Source: Stenopsyche tienmushanensis
Lineage: Eukaryota; Arthropoda; Insecta; Trichoptera; Stenopsychidae
Assembly (NCBI GenBank): GCA_008973525.1
Contig: WACJ01000258.1
Span: 248,001 to 312,000, forward strand
Reading direction: 5' to 3'
DNA: 64,000 nt
Shown here in pieces: positions 36,206 to 46,735 of this stretch. Every line of letters starts with the position of its first letter. Positions within the stretch are counted from its first letter, which is position 1. The position numbers and the translations under genes are program-made. The notes under the pieces are model-generated. The model ran no database searches, was not told the DNA's origin, and saw only the letters and a program-made list of their open reading frames with translations.

Positions 36206-36348
36206 TTCATTTATACAGTATCTTATACATAGAGCCTATTTTTTTAATCATATATTATTTTAAATTTATTATTCTATTGTTTTGTATTATAAAACTAGCA
36301 AATAATGTTCATGATCTAATGTGTGTGTCGAAAAAAAAGAGTTAAAAA

Positions 36349-36404
36349 GTTTTAGGTTAAAAAAGAGTTAAAGAAACTTTTTTAGCTCTTTTTTAACCTA
36401 AAAC
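36349..36404. repeat. 19-bp perfect hairpin inside piggyBac
   Basis: GTTTTAGGTTAAAAAAGAG at 36349-36367 pairs exactly with 36386-36404 around an 18-base spacer. It lies downstream of the transposase stop codon, within the 3' untranslated part of the element. Confidence 0.65.
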
Positions 36405-36732
36405 GTATTTATAACATGATAAAATATGCATACATTCATCTAAATTAGTATATTGTAAATGTTTAATTATAAAAATCTCGTAGAAGAAGAACATGGAATA
36501 TACCTACCGTTTTTTTGGATATGGTTTTTTAAAAAAAAAAGTTCGGATGTTCCGCTTGTTCAGGAACACCATGTCTATCAGATTATATATTAAAAACTGT
36601 TAAATGTGTAACTGACGGCGCACAGAGACTATTTTACTAAATCGAGTGCCATCAGTCACCGGTGCCTGCCACGGCGCACTGGTAACAATCGTCATCGGGC
36701 ACCGGTGCCCGACGCGGCACGATACGTGTTAA

Positions 36733-37686
36733 GAATGAATCTTCCATGTTCGCCCAATATAGAGCTTTTATTATTTATTTATATAGTTTGATGTGAAAAA
36801 TATGAAGTTGAACACATGTGATATGGCATATGGTTTTCTTATCAACTTACGTTTTGGTAGACTGTCTTAATAATTCAAAAACATCGAAATACCAGAACGA
36901 CCCCCAGCCAAATTGCAATTTTTTTGACATAATATAATAGTTGAAAAACAACTCAAATCTTCCAGGAATATAATATTTATTTACATATCTTTCAACCAGG
37001 GCGATTTATCAAGCACGGTGCGGAAGCAAAGTACGCATTTGCGAAAGCTCCGCCGTTTCCCATTTCGATTTAATTGAATTATGGTAATAATATGATTTCA
37101 AACTTTGCCAAATTAATGTGCGAACTCTCACTGCGGTGTATAATTTTACATCAAATATGACAAAATGTAACGTATAATAAATTATCATATTCCTGTATGA
37201 ATTGTTTCCGAAGAATCCACTAATTGAAGCTCGCTATGGTGCTATTTTTCAGCCTCCCCCTAATAAACTTCAATCAACAAGGCCTACTTGACATTTTAAT
37301 ATAATCGGATTATGGAAGAGTTAAATTATTGTATGTTGAAATGCTAACAAAGTGATATGCGGATTGAAATGATTAAGTATTGATCAATTAATTTAGTAGC
37401 GATCCATATTGGACTATTGGTAAGAGTGTTGGCAGCGTAATGGTTGTGTTAAATGAAGATTGATGATTTGTGTCAATATATATGTCATCATTCAAACAAT
37501 GTTTCTTAAACATTTATCAATTAAATATCTCTAATATACTAATGAAATTTAAATACGTCCTCCATCTGTCATGTTTGTTTCTTTGAAAGCGTTCGGGAAA
37601 AAATATTTACACGAAACGGTATACGATTCCCTAAAAGTAAACTTAGACTAATATATCCCTTTTTTATGATCACTAGTAAAAATAAA
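36733..37686. other. Gene-free stretch
   Basis: AT-rich sequence without a recognised gene or repeat. Confidence 0.5.
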
Positions 37687-37688
37687 TA

Positions 37689-38216
37689 CACATGCGATAG
37701 ATACGTCCCACGGGGATTCACATATAAAAAATCCGCATAAAAAAAGACTTGAACTACATAGAAAACTGAGGGATTGGTTCCGTTATTTTTAAAAATCGCA
37801 TAACTTCAAATCATTGTGATAGAATGTACCAAAAATTGCATTAAAAAAGTGCATAAAAATCGTCTGTTAAAAGTGTCATCCGTAGCGATCTTTTCGCCGC
37901 TAGCGGATACGTACATCATATCCAGTATACAAAAATAGTATATCATCAAGTTCGAACATGTCAGTTCCCGAGATGAATCATTCTTACATTTAACGTACAC
38001 AACACTGCATCATTTACCATTGAGGTTTGCTTAATTTTCACAATGCGGATATATCCGTCATACCCACTTTGCATGGACTTTGGTCTTGACGGATATATAC
38101 GTCATATCCACTTAAGGATTTAAATTCTATTTTACAGTCTTATCAGCATACATTTGATTGATTCTATTATTTTTGAAAAGCGCATAACTTCAAAATCGCA
38201 TAAAAACAGACCAGTG
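37689..38216 (+). mobile_element. Divergent pogo/Tigger-like element, copy P8
   Basis: Flanked by TA (37687-37688 and 38217-38218). The left part, CACATGCGATAGATACGTCC, and the right part, GCGCATAACTTCAAAATCGC then CCAGTG, resemble the GATGCGTTCC and CGCATAACTTCGAAATCGCA blocks of copies P1-P6 but are diverged. A second repeat (37864-38108), also found at 40328, occupies its centre. No transposase is seen. Confidence 0.45.
37864..38108 (+). mobile_element. TTAA-type MITE, family 2, copy 1 (ends incomplete)
   Basis: The segment from GTTAAAAGTGTCATCCGTAG to ATATACGTCATATCCACTTA matches 40352-40618 closely, apart from a short gap near 38010. Several GCGGATA-CGTCATATCC units are arranged as direct and inverted repeats. 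The outermost CCCCTT end of the other copy is missing here. Confidence 0.55.
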
Positions 38217-38218
38217 TA

Positions 38219-39811
38219 TATATATTATATATTTCCATATATCTATATTGTTTGAAAGTCATTTTCATTCTGTGACAGTTTTGTGTGAAAAGTCTTTGTA
38301 TATCTGTTCATAAATGTGAAAAAAGGATTGATCTGTATCTGTTTTTATACTAAAGCATGTAGCAGATCAATAACAGATTATTTAGTAAACTAAAAAATTG
38401 GCGTGACTGGACAATCGTCCTTCAAAACATACAACATTTTACAATCGAAAAAAGCATGCCAGAATGGTATTAGTATCGAATCCACTGTAAAAAAATAATG
38501 TTTTGTAAAAATACAAAGGAACATATTGAAAGTTATGAAAAATAACGGTAAATACCAGCATGATCGTATGATCACGTGATATTTTAATATGAAATTACAT
38601 TTTTTTTTTGTATTACAAGTCATATGTAATAAATAAAATATTCGTTCAAACACAAGACATGCTTCCATATTAACCATTATGAATTTTTTAACAAACTTTA
38701 AAATATTTTTGGAGTTATTTCTCATTGCTAAAATACCCCTCCCATTGCTAATTTTGCAGTATATTCGTATAGCGAGTACTCTACGAGCAATCTTCACATT
38801 CATACATTTCAATTTTTAAACATGCAATACCATCATTACAAGCTCCTGCGTTGCTGTAATTCTATCCGTCTACTCCAATTTAATTAGATATAATAGTCAG
38901 GCAATAGATCGCATAATTTGCACTATTGCTGTAATGCGTCCATAAAATGGACACACTTTACAATGCAATCTTCGAATTAACCCTTCGAGTGCGATTCATA
39001 AATATTTATCTATACATAACCAACACATATTTGCCTTAATGTGGGTCATAAAAATGGCCATCTTTCGAAAAGCCTCCAGTCACGCGACTCAGACATTGAA
39101 GTTAGACATAAAATTCCTTCGAAACTATGACCTCCATATGGGGTGAATCAATATCACTACCGTCATGGGGATCGAAAAATCTATTATAGTTCACATTTGT
39201 CGAAACAAGGAGATAAAATATTTCAAAAATGTTTTTTTTTTCGATCCAAATTCAAATAAAAGCTACGTATGCCATTTGCCACAGATTAGTAACAATGAAG
39301 ACATTTCCATGCTAAACATTGACAAATAAGCTACATTTGTGAGGCTTGAGAAAATGCTAATATAAATCGCAGTTATTCTCCATAAAATACTTACTACTTT
39401 GAATTTTTGACATGTTATATTGGAAAATTATGCGGCAGGTAATATTTTCTCTTTCATTGTTGACACGAGCAAGCTGCCACCCAAAAAAGGGATATTTATT
39501 TGCTCCCGAATTGAGTGGACTACGTGCTGAAGGTTTGTAATTAATAAGGTTTTTTGGCTGTTTTTAAAACCATGATTTACGCACTCCCGACTTAATGAAG
39601 CCTGAAAATATTCCTGATTACATCCTGAATGACCCTAATTTTCCGTAGATAATTCGTTTCAGCTGAACCGCCAGGCACGAAGGCGCTGTTGAAACAGTTG
39701 GAGTATATTTGCTCTCGAGTCAATTGATCTTTATCGATGGAAAGCAATTGAACGAATTGAATGTAGTCAGTATAAAAAGAGGAATGTATTCAAGACGCAA
39801 TATCCTATCTA
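38219..39811. other. Gene-free stretch
   Basis: The longest open frame of the window, 38390-38812 minus (140 codons), lies here; it has no known domain and a low-complexity Ile/Phe/Lys-rich translation, so it is treated as chance. Nothing else is recognised. Confidence 0.45.
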
Positions 39812-39815
39812 TTAA

Positions 39816-39924
39816 CCCTTATCGCACTTGATTAACGTCAGTTGCAAGTGCTTGTATGCACGATACAAATTATAACAGCAGGATAACGCGATGTGAATTA
39901 AAAATTGACATCAAGCAATGAGGG
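39816..39924. mobile_element. 109-bp TTAA-type MITE
   Basis: The left end CCCTTATCGCACTTGAT follows TTAA (39812-39815). The right end in reverse complement is CCCTCATTGCTTGATG, followed by TTAC (39925-39928), a probable mutated TTAA. The arms match over about 16 bp with two substitutions and a one-base gap. TTAA and CCCT ends fit the piggyBac group. No coding content. Confidence 0.55.
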
Positions 39925-39963
39925 TTACAAACTGGATAACAACAGAGTATAAATCGCCTAATA

Positions 39964-40642
39964 TTAGGGAGATCCAAAAATCATTTTAGCAATCATCCGG
40001 CTTAGAAGCTAAAAACGGTTTTAAATGCATTTCCACTATGGCTGCATTTTTGAATCGTTTTTCTCTCAGACTGTGCTCCATGGACCTGAAGACATGGAAA
40101 TCGATTAAGGTTTTTAGTTGATCGTTATCAAAATTCGAAAGTCTTCCCGTTCTCGGTTTATCACTTAAGCTTCTATTGCCCGATTTAAATTTCTGGAACC
40201 AATATTGGCATCTGCGGATTGTTAACACTTCACCATAAAAATCTTTGAATGTTTCATTCCAACCCAAAAAAAAAATCTGTTGTACAAAAAGTATGTTCAA
40301 AAAAAGTTCTACAAAATAAATACTTAACCCCTTCAACGTTTTGCCTCACTGTTAAAAGTGTCATCCATAGTGACGCAATCTTTTTGCCGCTAGCGGATAC
40401 GTACGTCATATCCAGTATACAAAATAGTATATCATCAAGATTGAACAAGTCAGTTCCCGAGAAGAATCATTCTTACATTTAACGTACACAACACTGCAAT
40501 CGGACATATCCATCATTTTCCATTGAGGTTTGCTTAATTTTCACAATGCGGATATGTCCGTCAAACCCACTTTGCATGGACTTTGGTCTTGACGGATATA
40601 TACGTCATATCCACTTAAGGGGCTAAAATATTTTTCCGTCAT
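39964..40642 (-). pseudogene. Mariner transposase with internal deletion, split by a MITE
   Basis: One end, TTAGGGAGATCCAAAAATCA, follows TA (39962-39963). The minus-strand frame carries YGEVLTIRRCQYWFQKFKSG and DKPRTGRLSNFDNDQLKTLI, the first helix-turn-helix region. It then jumps directly to MEHSLREKRFKN and FLASKPDDC, which resemble the mariner C-terminus; the DDD core is absent. Toward its N-terminus the gene is interrupted by the 295-bp MITE at 40328-40622. Reading across that insertion gives an ATG at 40640-40642 followed by TEKYF and then KYLFCRTFFEH in one frame. A frameshift lies near 40255. The other terminal repeat is not found. It is related to the mariner at 45487 by its TTAGGGAGA end. 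Confidence 0.7.
40328..40622. mobile_element. TTAA-type MITE, family 2, copy 2, inserted in a mariner
   Basis: TTAA (40324-40327) precedes CCCCTTCAACG, and the right end AAGGGG is followed by CTAA (40623-40626), a likely mutated TTAA. Terminal matching is short (CCCCTT). The interior has repeated GCGGATACGTACGTCATATCC-like and GACGGATATATACG units in both orientations. It lies inside the N-terminal codons of a mariner transposase, and removing it with one tetranucleotide restores a continuous frame, which supports the inferred boundaries. Confidence 0.65.
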
Positions 40643-40989
40643 TGCGTCTGAATTCAAACTGAGAGTTTAAATATAAGGTCTCAAAATACTCGAATATTTT
40701 TGTGTCCTTCGCTATTTTTTTGACTGGTAAAGCCTTGTCTTCATTTAGTATTATTAAGTACACAGTTTTGTAAAATAACACTTTAAACGTTAAAAAGTTA
40801 GTGGTAATAAATTTGCAAAAAATGCTGCGAAATGTCTCGAGTTACTGGTTCGCAGTGCGAAAAAGGATCTCGAGTGCAAAGGGTTCATTTTTAAGCATTT
40901 TTTTAAACGAATTTTTTATTATTAGACTACAAAGTAAGACTAAAAAAAATCTTAGTTAATAAAACCGAATTGACAATGAAAATCGAATA

Positions 40990-41516
40990 CACTCTAATCT
41001 CTTTTTGTGCGATTTCAAAGTTGTGCGGTTTTTTAATAAATTTTGAATAAAATAGGAAATAAATCATCAACAAATTTTCTCGAAATTACTTTTTTCAACA
41101 TGGTCGACACCATATTACAAGGTTAAACTAATTAATTTACTTCAAACTGGGTACGTGTTTTTTTGAGTTAGGGACTACTATTTCTTCCGAAGAAGAGAGC
41201 GATTTTGATCCATATCGAAAATGATTCTCTAGTGGATGTCTGACATTTGAGATGCCAGATGTCAAACATCCTTAAAATTTTACCAATGATGGAAGACGTC
41301 CTTTAAATGTTACCAAAAATGTTATTTTTTAATTGCCTTATTGCTTTCCTGTTTTTTTATTAATTTTTTTTATGCGATTTCGGATATTTTTTATATACCT
41401 GTTTCAAAGTTATGCGGTTTTTAAAATCCATGGAACGCATCTTCACTTTTTCTGTGTAAGTCATAGATTTTTTTTGTGCGATTTTCAGCGGACCGTATCT
41501 ACCGCACAAAAAGGTG
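40990..41516 (-). mobile_element. Pogo/Tigger-like non-autonomous element, copy P4 (both ends)
   Basis: Flanked by TA (40988-40989 and 41517-41518). The left end is CACTCTAATCTCTTTTTGTG and the other end in reverse complement is CACCTTTTTGTGCGGTAGAT. It shares the CGAAGAAGAGAGCGATTTTG block with P1 and the GATGCGTTCCATGGATTTTA block with P3. At 527 bp it joins the features of P1 and P3 and so links the family together. No transposase. Confidence 0.8.
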
Positions 41517-41518
41517 TA

Positions 41519-43139
41519 TATGGACATTTTTAAGACTAGTGGGAATTTCAAATCATATACTGGACATTTTTATATTAATTTCGAGTATAAGACGCGCCTG
41601 AATTTCGGATGAATTCGAAGAAAAAAGTGCGTCTTATAGTCCGTAAAATAGGGTAATACTTTGGCTAGACAAGACTCGAAAACATAAATAAATAATGTCC
41701 AAATTTATCAAAGCGTCACTTATACTTATTCAAAATTACCCAGTCAAATATTAAACTCAATACATATTTTAATATAAAATGTATTTATTGAATATATTGG
41801 GTTCCTCCGACCTTTCTTCTTATTGTGCTTTATCCATTTATCGGACGTAGACTATCTCCGTCGGAGATATTTCTTGGGAGAGGAGGATTTTAATGTGATG
41901 GTTTAACGTTGCTTTCCACATATCGTATGAGCAGAATAAGGTTATTGGAATACAAACATAAATATGTAGGATATTACATTTGGGCAGCGGCGTTTTAGAT
42001 TTTTAAAATGATATTTGCAGCAAAAATTTCTATATCAATAAATTATCAATATCAAGCAATGTATTATTATTATATATTGCTGTATACCTCGTTTTACGGC
42101 CAAAGTTTACATAAAAAGTGGCCGTATAGCGAGGTAAAGGTTTATTTATTTGACATATCACTCATTTCAAAAAGACGTCAAATAATAGTATAAGTTTTAA
42201 CCAATTAACATGAAAAGGTTGTAAAAAGCGATTTTTGCAGTTATTCGTGAAAAGCTTTTTAAAGTACTACAGGTACTGCAGTCATTTGAAATGTATTTTT
42301 AAAATGAAATAATGAAAAAGCCATGAGTGGCACGAGCATATGAGTAGTTTTAGTCTTTGCGGCGCTAATAAAATAAGCAAACGATAGCATTGGACACAAA
42401 TAGCCACTGGAAATAGACCGCTTCTGTGTTTGCTCTTTTTAATTCGAACCGAACGACACGCAATACCTCCAGTTCTTGATTCAATAACTTCTTTGATGAA
42501 CTTCAAAGTTTTATGCAAAGTATCGAATGAAGACATAAATATAATGAAGAGAATGCCGAAATGAATGGAGCGAGAGACGTGAAGTGCCCCGAACGCCTAC
42601 TGAGAGATTGCACAGACATTTCCAGTAAATTTCTTCCATATCGATTACTCTTATAAGCTACTATAATTGACATGGGGGTGGTGCCGAGGATGGGGTGGTC
42701 GGTTGATAGGGGTTGAATTGCCTGATATACTTTGAAATAAGTCTGGCGTGTAAATAAAGGCTTAGCCGTAATATGTTTTCTCGACCGAGTTCCTAGTTAT
42801 GATATATACTCGGAATAAAAGAACCATTAATCAAAAATAGCATAATTTTACGAAAATATAAATAAATCTCGGAATTAATGTAAACGCGCCTATGTCCAAA
42901 GGTCGGAAAAGTAACTTTAATGATCAAAATGAAAGAACTTTCTAACAATATCATGAGCCTTAAATAGATCATCTTAAATTTTAATACACCAAAAATATAT
43001 CTATCCACTACCAAATCAAAGACATGTTAAGGTCATAGTATTTTACAGAGCCGTAACGAGGGTATGAAGCACCCGTGGTACGTTTTTAATAAATTTGTAA
43101 CAAATCCGAACACTAGGATCTTGGGTGGCAGAGTTTAAA
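41519..43139. other. Gene-free stretch
   Basis: No host gene recognised. A small inverted repeat at 42085-42136 is listed separately. The ATG-initiated frame at 42282-42536 (minus) has no known domain. Confidence 0.45.
42085..42136. repeat. 52-bp inverted repeat resembling a pogo-type end
   Basis: TACCTCGTTTTACGGCC at 42085-42101 pairs with the reverse complement of 42120-42136 at 15 of 17 positions. TA precedes the left arm, and the TACCTCGTTTTACGG sequence is reminiscent of Tigger-type terminal repeats. It may be a minimal MITE or an end fragment. Confidence 0.35.
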
Positions 43140-43177
43140 CGAGGCCGTATGAGCTGCCAAAACGAACAGCGCAGTAG

Positions 43178-43390
43178 TCAATCAAATGAGGTAACTATCC
43201 CAGAAATGTCTGCAAGGACACGTTTATTCTTAACTTCGAGTGGCTACTTAAGTTCTTAAAACTAAAAAAAAACTAGCTAAGGTAGTAAAAATGCCGCAAA
43301 GAGCCATAAAAGAAGACGGAGTGGCCACAAGTCCAACCGGTCCGCTTTTCCGACCGCTGACATGACGAATAAACGCTTCGCGATCAGACG
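43178..43390 (+). repeat. Mariner scrap plus dispersed repeat Q, copy 3
   Basis: CAAATGAGGTAACTATCCCA near 43183 matches the NEVTTPEM-coding part of the mariner relic at 25341. After about 75 bases, repeat Q follows (AAAGAAGACGGAGTGGCC at 43307, then CCGGTCCGCTTTTCCGACCG). The order mariner scrap then Q is the same as at 25341-25925, so the two may be one composite repeat unit. Confidence 0.5.
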
Positions 43391-45484
43391 TCGGAGGATC
43401 CTGATATTTCAATATACAATTCTAAGAGATTATGTGCCAATTTGACAATAATAATAATTAGCGGCAATTTTAATTAGAAAGAACCATCGGCACTGTTTAT
43501 TTAAGCATTTTTTAAAAAAAATCTTAGATGAATCAGGAAAGAAGAGTCCCCATTTTCACAAGTATTAATAAATTTCGAATGTAATTTGTAGTTGCTATTG
43601 CTTTTTAATAACTAAAATACAGAATATAAATGGAATTTTAACTCAACATAAATAATTCCCATTCTCGATACTAATCTATGAGTATACTTAATTTTCTTAT
43701 CTTTAAAATCGCATATCCGTTATTAGATTAAGGCAATCTCTATAGGATTCTAAGGAAAGGATTTCTCACGTGAAAGTTCCTTATTTGCTTTCCGCAAAAT
43801 TATAATTATTTTAATATGATATTTTATGTATTGATGCAAAATCAGCTAAACTTATTTTAATTTTTTAGATACTGGAAATCAGTTTAAATCTGGATCGAAA
43901 TGATCAATTAGAAATATTTGGATTTATATCGAACTTTTACATTTGGATGGATTGTATTATGAATTGAATCTATAAGGTTTATAACAAATTGATTTTGCTA
44001 TGGTTAGATGTAGAATAAATCTAAAACTCACTTTTCATGCAATATTGAACTGAGTTTAAAGAGAAAATTAATCAATCCCGATTCCAGTCGTATCAACCAG
44101 AAAACTCTCGTTTCGTCTGAGAGCTAAGGAGCATTGTAAATACGTATCAATACTTCAATTTAAACAAGCTACCTGGTTTCGTGCCCTAAAAGGACGGTTT
44201 GGTGATACGTGACGTTAATACGCTCAATCGAGCTAATTTGAATGCTGGCACTGTAGTCGGAACGCGCGGTACTCGTGCCCGAGGGTTCGTATCCTCCACC
44301 CACGGTTCCGGTCCACCCCCTCGCCGTTCCGGGACCCACCCTTACGGATCCGGAACCTGCCCCGAGCCGGTCAGCTGATTAGTGAGTGTTACGGCGCCCA
44401 AAGCGGATTATGAGCATCCCCAATGGCGATCGCCGGTGCGGATTCGGCCGGCGCCAATCGTCGAGGATTAACGATTAGCGTTGAGCTTTTTGAGCCACGG
44501 GGTCATCGGTCAATACCGACGATCTATCCTAAGCCTCCCCCTCCCACACTGCTTAGCATATAAATTGATTATTACATTAAAAACGGGATCGCGCTAATCC
44601 GACGCGTTAATGCGTCTCCAATATGTAGACAAACGATGATTAGTGTGTCCCCTCCCTGTGGAAGTGAATTAATAATGTGACACAAATTAATATGTAAATG
44701 AAGCGAATTCATTATTTGTAAGAGCGGTTGTGTAAATTGTCTAAGAGATAATGTTCGATGCGAAATGTACACGAACAAATTTAATATAGCCATAATGTAC
44801 AATAGCCTCATCCTATCCCCTAATCTGCTAACTCTCGTCGTGTGAATTTTGCGAAATTGCTTTCAATTCCATTTAGTTTTGGGCTACAAGCTCATTTTTT
44901 TATTTTTACTCTGATTAAAGATATAAGGTAGACAGACGGCTTCATCCCCAAGGACGAAATTAATGTTACTTCAGGAAAAAGGGATTTTTTATACGCCATT
45001 GTAAAACGTATTGAAATGGAAATTTAATCAACTTCCGGAATTCATTCCATAAAAAACAATTATCTTTCTTCTCTAATATCACAGCAGAAAAAAAGCATAA
45101 TTAAATCATGATCATAAGTACATTTTTTTAATAATGACATGTGTTCCAACAATGCGCCAAACCAAATGTTACCAATTAAATTCAACTGTAGCTATCAAAC
45201 CGCTAATAATAACAAGGCACATTATTAACGTCAGTTTATAACATCATTTGCTTATCAGCTTCCAATCAATAACGTTTTGCAAGCTAAAACATCTGAACCT
45301 GAACGAATTATTAGTGCATCATACCAATTAGAGTTTCAATGGTAATATCAACATCACAAAATACAATAAACCCAAAATCAACAACGACTTATCCGGAATT
45401 CATTCGGAAAATGATGACCTAAATTGCTTAAAATCCAAAATAGGACACATAAATTAACTGAAGAATAAATTATCTACAGCATAA
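43391..45484. other. Gene-free stretch with a GC-rich island
   Basis: 44255-44545 is strongly GC- and CpG-rich compared with its surroundings and contains GGTTCGTATCC, which resembles a tRNA B box. No tRNA fold or protein frame was found. The rest is AT-rich and unrecognised. Confidence 0.45.
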
Positions 45485-45486
45485 TA

Positions 45487-46733
45487 TTAGGGAGACCATA
45501 AGTAATCAATTATTACGATTTTATTTTAATTATTCAATCAATTATATAATTTCGATTATTGTTTACACTCTTTGCCATCTTTCAGGCAAAATTTCAATAT
45601 ATTTTTTATAAAAAGAGGCTAGCTTTAACGAAAAATAGCTGTTTAGGTGAATTTCAACTTCATTTACATTTCAAAACGTCTTATTTTCAATGGAGTGCCT
45701 AGAGCTTTGAATAAATAATAATCAGACGGCACAATATCTGGTGAATATGGCGGATGAGGTAGCAGTTCCCAATTGAGTTCCCTGATTTTTTCCTGGATTA
45801 CTTTAGCTGCATGGGGTCTGGCATTATTATGATGCAATATCACGCCTTTTCGGTTGACGAAATTTGTATGTTTTTCTAATAACTTTGCATTTACATTGTC
45901 TAATTGTGAGAAATAAATTTGTGCATTGATAGTTTCTCCTAAATATAGAAACTCAAAGTGTATTATCCCACTACAATACGACCATATGCTCAAGAGGACC
46001 TTTTTTATAGTCAAAGAATATTTAGGAGTTGCTACAGCCGGTTGATTAGTTGAAAGCCACTGCTTAGTTCTTTTAACATTGTCGTATAATATCCATTTTT
46101 CATCACAATTTATAATTCGGTGTAGAAATTGCTCGTTAAGGTGTCTAGTTATAAGCGATGTGCAGCAACTTCGTTGTTAATCCCTGTTTATGTCGGACAA
46201 TTGGTTGAAGAATCCAAACGCCCTCTCTGTAACTTTTGCCAATCGTGTGCAAGTGTCTTTGCACTGTTGATCAAGTAGCCCCAAATCTTGTCGTTATTTC
46301 TATCACATTTAATTTTGGGTCTGAATCCACTAGCGATTTCAGCAGCTCGGTATCGAATTCAGTAGCTTTCCCACTTCGGTGGTCATCAACTAGGCTAAAA
46401 TTGTCACTTGAGAGTCTTCGAAACCATCGTTGACACTTGTTGACTTTAAGAATTTTGCCGTAAATACCACAAATTTTCTTAGATGTCTGTGTTGCGTTAC
46501 AACCCATTTTAAAGTGGAAGAGCATAAGATGACGAATAAGTTCTTCTGACGGCTGTGTGTCTGACATGGTGTAGATAATGAGTTTACTTTTATCTGTTGG
46601 TGAATAAATGAGGTTTAGAGTCTACTCAATAAGATACAACTAAAAGCATAACCTCTCTAGTCGACGCCTCAGCGATAACTGACATATAACGGCACGCTCT
46701 CAAAATAATGGATTACTTATGGGTCCCCCTAAT
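45487..46733 (-). mobile_element. Near full-length mariner, family B
   Basis: Flanked by TA (45485-45486 and 46734-46735). The ends are TTAGGGAGACCATAAGTAAT and, in reverse complement, TTAGGGGGACCCATAAGTAA. The length of 1,247 bp is close to the usual 1.3 kb. The transposase on the minus strand fills most of it but is disabled. Confidence 0.9.
45664..46567 (-). pseudogene. Mariner transposase, family B (disabled)
   Basis: The N-terminus starts MSDTQPSEELIRHLMLFHF with a first helix-turn-helix containing KCQRWFRRLSSDNFSLVDD. After TTRFGAT a TGA replaces the usual Trp codon. The linker continues with GVWIL, then a TAG and a frameshift (about 46140-46180). The catalytic part has INCDEKWILY (first Asp), VILHHNNARPHAA and HPPYSPDIVPSDYYLF (third Asp). 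The second catalytic Asp of the HHDNARPH motif is Asn here. The two stops, the shift and the active-site change each predict loss of activity. Confidence 0.9.
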
Positions 46734-46735
46734 AA

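Larger units (their letters stand above)
34554..36728 (+). mobile_element. piggyBac element with perfect 13-bp terminal repeats
   Basis: CACGTATCGTGCC at 34554-34566 is repeated exactly in inverted form at 36716-36728, and the element is flanked by TTAA at 34550-34553 and 36729-36732. A subterminal block, CATCAGTCACCGGTGCC, occurs near both ends (34696 and 36649), together with CCCGACGCGGC. The element carries the remains of a transposase (35663-36205), a Harbinger-like MITE (35331-35524), a T run at 34752-34770 and a 19-bp hairpin (36349-36404). At 2,175 bp including the 194-bp MITE it is shorter than a full-length autonomous element. The perfect ends suggest relatively recent insertion. Confidence 0.9.

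Noticed and set aside
38390..38812. Longest open frame in the window, 140 codons
   Set aside because: Low-complexity Ile/Phe/Lys-rich translation with no domain; a frame of this length is plausible by chance in 64 kb read on six frames.
42282..42536. ATG-initiated minus-strand frame with a possible donor site
   Set aside because: No domain, no promoter or downstream exon evidence; kept only as a chance frame.
44240..44310. tRNA gene or tRNA-derived SINE
   Set aside because: GGTTCGTATCC resembles a B box, but no acceptor stem, anticodon arm or convincing A box could be paired.
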